42,205 bases of DNA, taken from the NCBI GenBank assembly GCA_002789635.1, contig PFTQ01000065.1, positions 1-42,205 on the forward strand, in the 5' to 3' direction. Positions 6,589 to 14,631 of this stretch are shown here, piece by piece. Under the pieces are notes generated by a model, which was given only the letters and a program-made list of their open reading frames with translations, searched no databases and was not told the DNA's origin. This DNA comes from Candidatus Aenigmarchaeota archaeon CG_4_9_14_3_um_filter_37_18. Its GTDB lineage: Archaea; Aenigmatarchaeota; Aenigmatarchaeia; CG10238-14. Position numbers and translations under genes: made by a program. Within the stretch, counting starts at the first letter, position 1; every line of letters begins with the position of its first letter.

Positions 6589-7371
6589 ATGTCTATGCAG
6601 GAATTCTGGGAAGTAGTAAGGCAAGTCATAGAAGAGTCGAATGTAGTGATAGAAGTTCTCGACGCAAGGATGCCTCAGGAAACCCGAAACAGGAAGGCAG
6701 AGAAGATGGTTAAGCTTTATAGGAAGCCTCTGATCTTCGCAGTCAATAAAGCAGACCTCGTAAGGATGGGAACTGTGAGGGAGAATAGAAGGATTCTCGA
6801 GAAAGACGCCCCTTGTGTTTTTGTATGCACTAAGAACAGGCGCGGCATAACATTCCTGAAGAAGAAGATTTTTGAAATCGCTAAGAAAAGGTCCCGCAGG
6901 CGAATGCTGAGTGTTGGCGTTATTGGATACCCAAATACAGGAAAATCTTCCCTGATAAATGCACTTGCCGGCAGGAAAAAAGCTAAAGTCTCTCCTATCC
7001 CAGGGTTCACAAGAGGTGTTCAGTGGATAAGTGGCGGGCCTGATATAAGGCTGTTGGATACTCCTGGCGTTATCCCGCTGTCAGAAGAAGATAAGCTTAA
7101 ACAGGCTCTAACCGGTGTTTTGGATTCTTCAAGAGTTGAAGACCCAGAAGATGTTGCAAGAAGCATAATCAAAACTTTTCTGGAGAAAGACAAAAAAGCT
7201 TTCGAAAGGTTTTATGGGATTGAAGTCAAAACAAAAAGGTTTGATTTTATTATCAGCAAGCTAGGCAAGGCCAGAAACATGCTCAAGAAAGGCGGGATGA
7301 TTGATGAGAAGCGAGTCTACTTTATGATTATCAATGACTGGCAGAAGGGAAAGCTGCTGCTGAAAAAGTAA
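6589..7371 (+). CDS. Circularly permuted GTPase, YlqF/RbgA-NOG2 type
   Basis: The G motifs occur in permuted order: DARMP (25-29) and G4 NKAD (53-56) come first, then G1 GYPNTGKSS (113-121), G2 PGFTR (138-142) and G3 DTPG (157-160). A C-terminal helical domain follows. This order defines the YlqF/YawG family, GTPases that drive late assembly of the large ribosomal subunit by binding rRNA. At 260 residues it is near the bacterial RbgA length and shorter than eukaryotic NOG2. A TATA box 26 bp upstream supports the chosen start. Confidence 0.88.
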   Translation: MSMQEFWEVVRQVIEESNVVIEVLDARMPQETRNRKAEKMVKLYRKPLIFAVNKADLVRMGTVRENRRILEKDAPCVFVCTKNRRGITFLKKKIFEIAKKRSRRRMLSVGVIGYPNTGKSSLINALAGRKKAKVSPIPGFTRGVQWISGGPDIRLLDTPGVIPLSEEDKLKQALTGVLDSSRVEDPEDVARSIIKTFLEKDKKAFERFYGIEVKTKRFDFIISKLGKARNMLKKGGMIDEKRVYFMIINDWQKGKLLLKK

Positions 7372-7436
7372 AAGGTATCAAATTGGTTGCTTCTCTTTCT
7401 AGTTGGAGTCTTGTTTGATAACAGAACGAAATGTTA

Positions 7437-7446
7437 TTTTTAAATA
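7437..7446 (+). promoter_or_regulatory. TATA box of the 7471-7894 transcript
   Basis: TTTTTAAATA is centred about 29 bp before the ATG at 7471. Transcription would therefore begin at or near 7471, giving the gene at 7637 a leader of about 165 nt. Confidence 0.5.
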
Positions 7447-7470
7447 CTTGGCAATCCTAAATTTTAGGTT

Positions 7471-7636
7471 ATGAAACTAGGTAATCAGAATTTCAAAAAT
7501 GTTAGATTAGATTACGTAGATTTCGATATCATCCACTTGCTCAGATGGTGCTGAGTGGAGTTGGGATGATTCTTTTTCTGGCTGATAAGAGGACTAACCT
7601 CTGATGTGGGTCGAAATAAAAGGAGGTTAGAGTAAT
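7471..7636 (+). promoter_or_regulatory. Leader with tiny ORFs and complementary anti-Shine-Dalgarno segment
   Basis: Three tiny frames succeed one another: 7471-7554 (27 codons), 7566-7604 (12 codons) and 7604-7630 (8 codons; its ATG overlaps the previous TGA). CTAACCTC (7594-7601) is exactly complementary to GAGGTTAG (7623-7630), the ribosome binding site of the gene at 7637. It can alternatively form a local hairpin AGAGG (7588-7592) / CCTCT (7598-7602). The two folds exclude each other. CTCAG (7541-7545) / CTGAG (7551-7555) is a further hairpin. This looks like an attenuator-type translational switch; the signal is unknown. Confidence 0.4.
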
Positions 7637-7894
7637 ATGGGAGGTTATCTAACACCAGGAAAAGTATCAGGAGGTTATTGCTATGTCGAAGTACGTAGCA
7701 GTGGAGTTTTGGGGGTAGCAACTGCTTATTTAAGAGAATCAGGATTTGAATTTCAAATGAATGGAGGGGGGGATTCTTTTTTTTTAACGGCTAGCAATCA
7801 AGCAGAAGTTGATCGTATTTGTGGCGCAATTGGTGAAAGATGTGCAAGATTAGGATATAGAAGTATGAAAAATAGGAAAAGAAAATATCATTAA
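7637..7894 (+). CDS. Hypothetical protein with homopolymer tracts
   Basis: This 85-residue protein has a beta-rich first half (GGYCYVEVRSSGVLGVATAY), a helix (SNQAEVDRICGAIGERCARL) and a basic C terminus (NRKRKYH). Length and pattern suggest one small alpha/beta domain, possibly nucleic-acid binding. GGAGGTTAG precedes the ATG and the octamer GGAGGTTA recurs twice inside the first 45 nt (7640, 7670). Runs of G7 (7766-7772) and T9 (7777-7785) lie in the coding sequence. No family recognised. Confidence 0.55.
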   Translation: MGGYLTPGKVSGGYCYVEVRSSGVLGVATAYLRESGFEFQMNGGGDSFFLTASNQAEVDRICGAIGERCARLGYRSMKNRKRKYH

Positions 7895-7965
7895 TGATTA
7901 AATAAATTTATGGAATAAGTATATCAGAAAATAATAACCTAAATATTGTCAACCTTCCGCCCACG

Positions 7966-7990
7966 GCGTGTCCCGTAGGGACGACTGAAG
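7966..7990. repeat. Small GC-rich hairpin between genes
   Basis: GTCCC-GTA-GGGAC is a perfect 5-bp stem with a 3-nt loop between the hypothetical gene and the MinD-like gene. AATAACCTAAA occurs on both sides of it (about 7934 and 8003). It could be an intergenic repeat or part of a terminator. Confidence 0.3.
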
Positions 7991-8038
7991 AAAAATAAAC
8001 TTAATAACCTAAAACACATAATAATTGCTTAGATAGCG

Positions 8039-8809
8039 ATGACAAGGCTAATAGTAGTAACATCAGGAAAAGGAGGAGTAGGAAAGACCACTCTGGCAAG
8101 CAACCTTGCAGCAGCATTAACAGACTTCGGACAGAAAGTAATAGTAATGGACGGCAATCTGACCACTCCAAACCTAGGAATGCATCTAGGCCTGCACCTC
8201 CCGAAAAACACGCTTCATGATGTTCTTAAAGGGGAATCTAGGCTTAAAGACGCAATCTATCCGCATTCTTATGGTTTTGATGTTATCCCTGCTTCGCTTG
8301 GATTGAATGACCTTAGGGGTGTAGACGTTTCAAGACTTCCGGAAATTACATTCTCGCTGCTCGGAAAATCAGATTATGTCATCATCGACAGCGCGGCTGG
8401 GCTTGGGAAAGAGGCCTTATCAGCATTGGCATCAGCAGACGAGTCCATAATCATCACCAACCCTAATCTTCCAGCAGTTACTGACGCATTAAAGATGATT
8501 AAGCTTGCTCAGGAATCAAACATCGATGTTATTGGTGTTGTTGTCAATAGAATTACTGGAGAGGATTATGAAATGACGCCGGAGCAGATAACCGAACTTC
8601 TTGGAGTGCCTGTGATCTCGCAAATTCCCGAAGATAGAAATGTTCCTTTAAGCTTAGGGCAAAAGCAGCCTGTTGTCTCTTATGACCCTGATTCTCCGGC
8701 ATCTGTTGAGATCAAGAAGCTTGCTGCAAACCTGACTGGGAGGAGTTATACGCCCCCCAAGCCGAAGGGATTCTGGCAGAGGTTCTTTGAAAGGTTTGTA
8801 GGTCAGTAA
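8039..8809 (+). CDS. MinD/ParA-family ATPase
   Basis: The deviant Walker A KGGVGKTT (residues 10-17), switch I region MDGNLTTPNLG, Walker B-like YVIIDSAAGLG and the VVNRI motif identify a MinD-type ATPase of 256 residues. The C-terminal FWQRFFERFVGQ is an amphipathic helix like the MinD membrane-targeting sequence. In archaea MinD paralogues position surface machines and chemosensory arrays rather than the division site; which applies here is unknown. No MinE/MinC-like partner is nearby. Convergent with the next small gene, overlapping by 7 nt. Confidence 0.88.
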   Translation: MTRLIVVTSGKGGVGKTTLASNLAAALTDFGQKVIVMDGNLTTPNLGMHLGLHLPKNTLHDVLKGESRLKDAIYPHSYGFDVIPASLGLNDLRGVDVSRLPEITFSLLGKSDYVIIDSAAGLGKEALSALASADESIIITNPNLPAVTDALKMIKLAQESNIDVIGVVVNRITGEDYEMTPEQITELLGVPVISQIPEDRNVPLSLGQKQPVVSYDPDSPASVEIKKLAANLTGRSYTPPKPKGFWQRFFERFVGQ

Positions 8810-9003
8810 TCATTGATAAATTTGTATTCAATTGAAGGTTTTTTTTCTATGCCATGGATCATGCCTAAATCCAAAGTCTTCAGCTTTATCATTTTTTCGA
8901 CTTCTTCTATTAGCTCTATTTTCTCCTGGTCTGATAATGTTTGAAGGAATCTTCTAACCTTATCCTCGCCTGTAAGAATTATCAAATTATCCATACTCTC
9001 CAC
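8803..9003 (-). CDS. Small hypothetical acidic-helical protein
   Basis: This 66-residue protein is largely helical, with a charged segment resembling small antitoxins or kinase-associated helices (LQTLSDQEKIELIEEVEKM). GTGGAG lies 4 nt before the ATG. The stop overlaps the end of the MinD-like gene on the other strand, and the start region is shared with the divergent gene at 9053. No family recognised. Confidence 0.5.
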   Translation of the reverse strand: MESMDNLIILTGEDKVRRFLQTLSDQEKIELIEEVEKMIKLKTLDLGMIHGIEKKPSIEYKFINDY

Positions 9004-9052
9004 AATGTGAATTTAGTGGGATGGTTTTAGTATCTTTTGGAGGAAAAGTGGG

Positions 9053-9322
9053 ATGAATGTGTCACAGCGGGAGAAAATCAAATATTTAAAGATTGAATTC
9101 CAGTTTTATAGCATGTTTAATGTAAAATCTGTTATTTTATATGTTCCTGATGAATTCAAAACTCTAGACTTTTTTGATTTTGCAAGAGCTTATTTTGGGT
9201 CCTCATTTAATAATATAAGAAATAAAAGAAACCCTAATGTTTACAAATCAAGAGAAGGTATCGATATGTTATTAGATCTAGAAAAATTTGCAGAAGATTT
9301 TAGACAAAGATTTGCAGGATAA
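9053..9322 (+). CDS. Hypothetical protein
   Basis: The 89-residue protein is rich in aromatic residues, especially Phe and Tyr (KIEFQFYSMFNVKSVILYV; FFDFARAYFGSSFNN). TGGAGG followed by GTGGGATGA lies upstream of the ATG. It is divergent from 9003 with only a 49-bp shared promoter region. The function is unknown; the chain looks like a soluble alpha/beta domain. Confidence 0.5.
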   Translation: MNVSQREKIKYLKIEFQFYSMFNVKSVILYVPDEFKTLDFFDFARAYFGSSFNNIRNKRNPNVYKSREGIDMLLDLEKFAEDFRQRFAG

Positions 9323-9362
9323 GATGACTCAGAAGATATAATAGTTTATTTTGGACTTTAAA

Positions 9363-11762
9363 TCACATTAAAGTAATTTCAACTCTTTCCTTCCCACCGC
9401 CTATGTTCTTTCTCTTCAACTTAATCTTTCCGATTTCAGAAGCATTTTTTACATGTGTTCCGCCGCAAGGCATTCCCCAGCTGCCGCACTTCCACCATCT
9501 TTTCTCGGGATCTTTTTTGTCAGGCTCTGACTTTATCTCCAATCCTTTTGCAATTGCTTCATTCGCTTCCTTCTCAATCTCAGGTATTATTTGTGTTATC
9601 GGCTTGTCATACAGAAAGTCTATCCTTGCTTTGTCTGGGTTTATGTTTGATCCGATAATTTTCGGCTTCCCAAGCTTTTCAACGAACGGGTAATAAACTA
9701 TATGTGCGGCTGAATGCAACTTCATCAGGTTGTATCTTCTTTCCCAGCCTAAGCTTAACTGGACAGTATCCCCTGTATTAAAATCAGGCTCTTTTTCAAG
9801 TATATGGACTATCTTATGATTAGCTTTCTTAACTTCAACAAGCGGTATTTCATTAATCGTTCCTCTGTCAGACGCCTGCCCTCCAGAGAACGCAAAGAAC
9901 AATGTTTTGTCAAGAATCACTTCTTTCCCATTGATTTCAATGACTTTAGCCTGCGCTTCTTTCATGTATGGGTCTTGGTAGAATAATCTTTCTGTGTCTA
10001 TTCTTTCAAATTCGACATCTCTTTTTTCTGGCGGTTTTTCAATTCCTTTCTCCTCAGCTAGCTTCACTTCACACTTCCCAGTTTTTGATGAAACTTCCTT
10101 CCCATTAATCAAGCCAAACAAAAGGTCAACGCAAATCTCTCCGCCAGCAGCAGGCATTTCTAATCCCCAGTTCTCAAGAACTTTAGGATTAATCTCGCCA
10201 AACCTTGCCAACACTTTCCCATTAACAACAAACTTTGCAGCCCTGCCAGTAATATAGCAAGGAGCATTTGATTCTTCAACTCCATAATCATTAACGCCAA
10301 CATTGCTTAGGATGCTCTCGACTAAAGATTTCATCTCGGAAAAATTCGCTTTAGAATGGCAAAGTGCAACAGCAAGCCTTTTCATTGATTTGTTTCCAAT
10401 ATCATTATCTTCCAGGGAGACTACATCTCCAACCTCAAACAAATTCTGCGGGTATTCATTGTGCTTATTTCTTGAAAGAACCTCGATCAGACTAGGCAGC
10501 AGCCAATTCCTGACAACATCATACTCGCTTGTCTTGGCATTAGCAGTTTCAGCAACAGGCTTAACATCCATGCACATTTTTTTGAAAAGGCTGTTTTTGT
10601 TTGAAAGAATGAATGTCACAACCTCCTGCATCCCATACCCGACAAGAAGCGAACGCAGTCTTGTGCAGAAGATTTCTTTCTCGTCTTCATCTCCAATCGT
10701 CGATATCTTCGGGATTTCAGGGTCGAATGCCTGATAGCCGTAAGCTATTGCCACATCCTCGACTATGTCTATGCCATGCATGATGTCTGTCCTGTAGCAG
10801 GGAGTTTTCACTTCAATCTTATCTTTTGTTACTTCTTCTGCATCATATCCCATTCTCTGGAGGCATTGGGTTATTTGTAGATTGGTTAGTATCAATCCGA
10901 GAAGCTTGTTGACGTAGTTTGGATTAATTGTGATTATTTTTGTTGATAAGTCAGGAGTGTAAACCATTCTGTCCTCGTATTTGATTTTTATTTTATGGAT
11001 TGCCGCCCCCCGGTCAGCAAAAGTGGTTGCGATTATATTCAGGACTTCATTCGCCGCTTTCTCATCTGTTGCTGTGATGTCGACGAAGATGTTTTTTGTG
11101 TTTTCTTCTACTTTCGTGTCTTCGGAGTTGATTATAGGCGGCATTGACAAGACTTTGCCTCGCCCGTCATGAAGCAGGGGATATTCTTTCATCCCTTCTA
11201 AGACCCAGGCATAATCCTTTCCTTTCGGCAATTCTTCGAGGATCTGCTGCAAGGTCATTTCTTCTTTCTGCTCCAAGGGAATGAATTTGAATTCTTTTGG
11301 TTTGGTTGTGTAGATGACTGGAAATGCAATCTTATCATAGTCATGCAGCCCTATCGCCACTTTCTTTCTTTTCCTGCAGTGGGTGATATGGAGTTTTTCT
11401 TGGACCTGCATTATTGACTTGATGAAATCATCTGTAAATTTGACATTTTTGATCACACACGAGACAAAGTATGGCCTTACCTTCGAGACTTTATCTTCTA
11501 TTATTACCATTTCTTCAGAGCCTTCCAGTTTGTACTTTCTTAAACCAGTTTTCACACCCATATAAGATGAGAATGCCCTTGCCAGACCCTCGACAGATAG
11601 CATGTCAGGCCTGTTTGGGAAGATTTCTACTGTGAATGTGTCTCCTTCTGACCCCTCCCATCCTGTTCCCATCATCGGGATATTTTCTTCTATTTGCTGC
11701 ATGGTGAAATCTTTTCCTACCAGCTGGCAAAAATCTTTTCTATCGATTGTTATTACTGCCAT
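9363..11762 (-). CDS. pheT: PheRS beta subunit fused to an AlaX-like editing domain
   Basis: About the first 555 residues are archaeal PheRS beta, with the N-terminal region VEIFPNRPDMLSVEGLARAF, central B5-type motifs (YRTDIMHGIDIVEDVAIAYGY) and the catalytic-like core (NWLLPSLIEVLSRN). After a linker (about 555-583, numbered from the alternative GTG) comes a complete AlaX/ThrRS-second-additional-type domain: FSGGQASDRG, zinc/editing residues HSAAH (686-690) and CGGTH (769-773), and a GGGKERVEI ending. AlaX hydrolyses Ser- or Gly-tRNA(Ala). Ordinary archaeal PheT is about 550 residues, so this is a genuine in-frame fusion. I prefer ATG 11762, two bases after the HD gene's TAA, over GTG 11771. 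Confidence 0.9.
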   Translation of the reverse strand: MAVITIDRKDFCQLVGKDFTMQQIEENIPMMGTGWEGSEGDTFTVEIFPNRPDMLSVEGLARAFSSYMGVKTGLRKYKLEGSEEMVIIEDKVSKVRPYFVSCVIKNVKFTDDFIKSIMQVQEKLHITHCRKRKKVAIGLHDYDKIAFPVIYTTKPKEFKFIPLEQKEEMTLQQILEELPKGKDYAWVLEGMKEYPLLHDGRGKVLSMPPIINSEDTKVEENTKNIFVDITATDEKAANEVLNIIATTFADRGAAIHKIKIKYEDRMVYTPDLSTKIITINPNYVNKLLGLILTNLQITQCLQRMGYDAEEVTKDKIEVKTPCYRTDIMHGIDIVEDVAIAYGYQAFDPEIPKISTIGDEDEKEIFCTRLRSLLVGYGMQEVVTFILSNKNSLFKKMCMDVKPVAETANAKTSEYDVVRNWLLPSLIEVLSRNKHNEYPQNLFEVGDVVSLEDNDIGNKSMKRLAVALCHSKANFSEMKSLVESILSNVGVNDYGVEESNAPCYITGRAAKFVVNGKVLARFGEINPKVLENWGLEMPAAGGEICVDLLFGLINGKEVSSKTGKCEVKLAEEKGIEKPPEKRDVEFERIDTERLFYQDPYMKEAQAKVIEINGKEVILDKTLFFAFSGGQASDRGTINEIPLVEVKKANHKIVHILEKEPDFNTGDTVQLSLGWERRYNLMKLHSAAHIVYYPFVEKLGKPKIIGSNINPDKARIDFLYDKPITQIIPEIEKEANEAIAKGLEIKSEPDKKDPEKRWWKCGSWGMPCGGTHVKNASEIGKIKLKRKNIGGGKERVEITLM

Positions 11763-11764
11763 GA

Positions 11765-12412
11765 TTACCACACATCCTCCTCGGTTGCTAGGAAGTCTTT
11801 GCGTTTTTTAAGAGTATTTTTGAGTTCCTTGCTAAAATCTTTGTTTTTTTCAATACCATTATTATCGATATCTGATGCCTCTTTTGTATAGAACTCAGAA
11901 TTTCTAATATCTGCATATGACATAAAAGTTTCTACTGATTTCTTTAAATCGTAACCAAATTCATAAGAAGCTCTAACCATAGGAAAAAGACTTAATAAAT
12001 CGCTTTTTTCAAGCTTATCTGCATCAAAAAGTATCTTTGCCTCAATGGTTTGAGGTTTAATTTTCGACTTAGTTTCACTATGTGAAGCTATGCAATGCGC
12101 GATTTGTCTGATTTCATCATTATTAAATCCGAATTTTGGGAGATCTCTCTCTGCAATTTTTGGCCCAGTTTCATTGTGTTTCCAGTAATCACCTTCTGTT
12201 GCTCCGATGTCATGCAAAAGAACAGCAGGAACGAGAACAGAATAATTGACTCCTTTCTCTGTGTCAGCAATCATTAATGTCCTGAATAAATCGCGGATGA
12301 TGTGCTCAAAATTGTGCTGTGGTAAGTCAGCCTGATCATACTTCTTCTTCGCATAATCATAGACCTTCTTTATTCTCGGGTCTTTTTTTGTTAGTTCTGT
12401 TAGTTTCCTCAT
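11765..12412 (-). CDS. HD-domain phosphohydrolase
   Basis: The metal-binding residues of the HD superfamily are present: HNFEH (33-37), LLHDIG (65-70, HD = 67-68), HSE at about 110 and FDADKLE at about 129. The 215-residue protein resembles YedJ-type HD hydrolases, which cleave phosphate esters of nucleotides. AGGCGAG precedes the ATG. Its stop lies 2 nt before the pheT ATG, so it is in the pheS-pheT run, an unusual position between the two subunits of one enzyme. Substrate unknown. Confidence 0.8.
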   Translation of the reverse strand: MRKLTELTKKDPRIKKVYDYAKKKYDQADLPQHNFEHIIRDLFRTLMIADTEKGVNYSVLVPAVLLHDIGATEGDYWKHNETGPKIAERDLPKFGFNNDEIRQIAHCIASHSETKSKIKPQTIEAKILFDADKLEKSDLLSLFPMVRASYEFGYDLKKSVETFMSYADIRNSEFYTKEASDIDNNGIEKNKDFSKELKNTLKKRKDFLATEEDVW

Positions 12413-12459
12413 TTACTCGCCTTTATTTTTTTCGGTCCATTCTCGGTCCATTTTGAACC

Positions 12460-12678
12460 TTAAACAAGAATATAATAGATATTTTTCCCATATCCCCCCC
12501 TATTTATTATTTTTTCCTCTAACAAATTATCAATATCTCTAAAAGCCGAATTTTTGGAAGCATTTGCCAATCCACAAATCTCTTCAACAATTCTATTTGA
12601 ATCTGACAAAGAGCTTTTTAACTCTAGAAATTCCGACTCTCCTTTTTTAATAATATCTGAAATGTTGATTTTACTCAT
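12460..12678 (-). CDS. Truncated AlbA_2-wHTH protein coupled to pheS
   Basis: The first 40 residues match the start of an AlbA_2/Schlafen-like DNA-binding domain (SEFLELKSSLSDSNRIVEEI, then CGLANAS). The rest matches the C-terminal winged helix of the same architecture (FRDIDNLLEEKIINRGGYGK, then NIYYIL). The large middle is missing, so the ORF looks like an internal deletion joining both ends in frame. The ATG overlaps the pheS stop in ATGA, so it is probably still translated. It may be a decayed gene or a retained small DNA-binding protein. Confidence 0.55.
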   Translation of the reverse strand: MSKINISDIIKKGESEFLELKSSLSDSNRIVEEICGLANASKNSAFRDIDNLLEEKIINRGGYGKNIYYILV

Positions 12679-14189
12679 ACACCCAACCACATTTGCGCTT
12701 CCCTTAGCTGTTTTAAATCTGATAAGTACAACTTTCTGATATCATCCACTTTATATTTGTCCATGATTATTCTATCAAACCCTAATCCCCAAGCAAGAAC
12801 CGGGACATCTTTTCCTAGCAACGGCTTAACAACCTCTGGCCTGAATATACCTGACCCCCCCAACTCCATCCACTGCTTATGAGCAGGATGCCATACTTCT
12901 ACTTCAAGGCTCATCTCTGTGTATGGAAAGTATCCTGGTCTAAACCTCGTCTTTGGGAATCCCATTTTTTCAAAAAATCTTCTTAGGTAGCCCTGCAGCT
13001 GTCGAAAGGTTACGTCTTCACCAACAACTATTCCTTCTGTCTGGTAGAATTCAGCAAGATGTTTCCAATCCAAAGTCTCGTTTCTGAAGCATCGACCTAC
13101 AGCAAAATATTTCACAGGTAAGTCTTCCGACTTTAATTTCGCAATTGTTCTCGCGGATAAAGATGTAGTATGAGTCCTTAAGACACATCTCCTCGCAAAT
13201 TCAGGATTCCATTTGTACTGCCACCCTAATGATCCAGTGTCCCAACCATTCTCGTGTGTGAGCTTAACCTTCTCAACTAATTGATTGTCTGGCAACTTCC
13301 CTTTCTCAGGTATTTTCATGTAGAATGTATCTGCCAAATCTCGGGCAGGATGATCCTGAGGCTGGAACAAGGAATCAAAATTCCAGAATGATATGTCCAA
13401 CAATGGGCCAGTCATCTCTTTGAACCCCATGTCAGTCCATATGCCACGGATGTACTCGATGATTTGGGTTATGTAGTGTTTTTTTCCAGGGTTGATTTTT
13501 GTTGACGGCAAAGTAACGTCATATGGGCGAATGAGCTGTGTTTTCCACAATTTCTCCTTTAGGATTTCTGTCGTCAACTGACCTATTTCGTCCTTTATCA
13601 CAAGCTTCGGAAGAATTTTTTTTCCTAGGTCTGTCAGGAATATTTCCCGCTTTTTTTTGACCTTTCTCTTGATCAGCCCTCTTTTCTCAAGGTTTTCTAA
13701 TGATGACCTGTCGGATAGCTTTGGCATTTGCTCATGGTTTTTCAGGCTAATGAGTATTTTTTCTTCTGGCAGCTGCTCTTTTGTTGCTTTGCTTCCTTTA
13801 GATGTCAATTCCAGCTGCCCTTTCTTGATTACAACCCAGTTGTTTTTCTTGACCCAGACCAAGCCTATATCGAATTTCTTGAGTTTTTTTTTCAATTCAA
13901 GAATAGATATTTCCCCATCCTCGACAAGTTTCAGAAGGTTTTTTTCTGGGAGGCCATGCTCAGCATATTCTTCGCCTTCTTTTGTTAATTCCAAAGTTTC
14001 AGACGTCTCCTCGTCTATTTTTAAGACGCCTTTCACTTTTGCCCATAAGGATGCTTTCTCGATTGAGTCCTTATTTAATCCTGTCTCATGCTCGAGCTCT
14101 TGGATTGTCAAGGATTTCTTGCCTTCTAACGCTTTTAGGATTCTTTTTTCGTGGGTATGCAGTCGATTGAGCAGCTCTTTGTCATTCAT
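12675..14189 (-). CDS. pheS: Phenylalanyl-tRNA synthetase alpha subunit
   Basis: This 504-residue archaeal/eukaryotic-type PheS has three N-terminal winged-helix-like repeats (about residues 1-200) for tRNA binding. The class II catalytic core follows: motif 2 GRCFRNE, the Phe-binding TEMSLEVEVWH region, WMELGGSGIFRPEV, and motif 3 AWGLGFDRIIM. With PheT it charges tRNA(Phe). GAGAGGAT lies 4-11 nt before the ATG. It is the first gene of the minus-strand run that ends with pheT. Confidence 0.95.
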   Translation of the reverse strand: MNDKELLNRLHTHEKRILKALEGKKSLTIQELEHETGLNKDSIEKASLWAKVKGVLKIDEETSETLELTKEGEEYAEHGLPEKNLLKLVEDGEISILELKKKLKKFDIGLVWVKKNNWVVIKKGQLELTSKGSKATKEQLPEEKILISLKNHEQMPKLSDRSSLENLEKRGLIKRKVKKKREIFLTDLGKKILPKLVIKDEIGQLTTEILKEKLWKTQLIRPYDVTLPSTKINPGKKHYITQIIEYIRGIWTDMGFKEMTGPLLDISFWNFDSLFQPQDHPARDLADTFYMKIPEKGKLPDNQLVEKVKLTHENGWDTGSLGWQYKWNPEFARRCVLRTHTTSLSARTIAKLKSEDLPVKYFAVGRCFRNETLDWKHLAEFYQTEGIVVGEDVTFRQLQGYLRRFFEKMGFPKTRFRPGYFPYTEMSLEVEVWHPAHKQWMELGGSGIFRPEVVKPLLGKDVPVLAWGLGFDRIIMDKYKVDDIRKLYLSDLKQLREAQMWLGV

Positions 14190-14310
14190 TACTATCCTCT
14201 CTTAATGGTTTAGTTTTAGGAGTAGAAAAAACTTCGGTTGCAGTTAGCGTAGAAATTGGAAGGGCATCACGTTCACTAAGAGTAATATTGGTAGGTTAGG
14301 CTTAAGTAAC

Positions 14311-14592
14311 TTACAGAAAATAAGCGTTTTCTAATTCAATTCTTGTAATGCCGAGATAATTGCATGTGAGGTCTATTTGTCGGTCTAAAACTCCTTGAAA
14401 ACCAAATCTGAGTCCTTGGACAAGCAGATTCCCATCTTCAGCAAATATAGAATAAAACACATCTAAAGCTTGTTGAAATGTATGTTGACTCGAACTTGTA
14501 GACGTATATTGGCTTATGGTATTTACCCATCTTCTGGCTTCTCTTTCATACCATGTCCAGTTTTCTATTCGAATTGGCAATGAGTTTGGCAT
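14311..14592 (-). CDS. Hypothetical protein
   Basis: About 93 residues from ATG 14592 (an alternative TTG lies at 14604). It is rich in Trp, Tyr and Gln (IENWTWYEREARRWVNTI; TFQQALDVFYSIF) and ends in ITRIELENAYFL. It lies 39 nt downstream of the wHTH regulator on the same strand, so it may be co-transcribed. No family recognised; a soluble helical domain is likely. Confidence 0.45.
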   Translation of the reverse strand: MPNSLPIRIENWTWYEREARRWVNTISQYTSTSSSQHTFQQALDVFYSIFAEDGNLLVQGLRFGFQGVLDRQIDLTCNYLGITRIELENAYFL

Positions 14593-14631
14593 TGAGTTTA
14601 CCAATGGGAAAAAAACGATTAATACTTTATT

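Noticed and set aside
9403..11811. Several open frames of 60-143 codons antisense to pheT
   Set aside because: They mirror the conserved PheT-AlaX coding sequence, lack ribosome binding sites and have Phe/Ser-rich shadow composition.
13657..14205. 182-codon plus-strand frame antisense to pheS
   Set aside because: Runs opposite to the conserved N-terminal winged-helix region of PheS; Ser/Phe-rich shadow.
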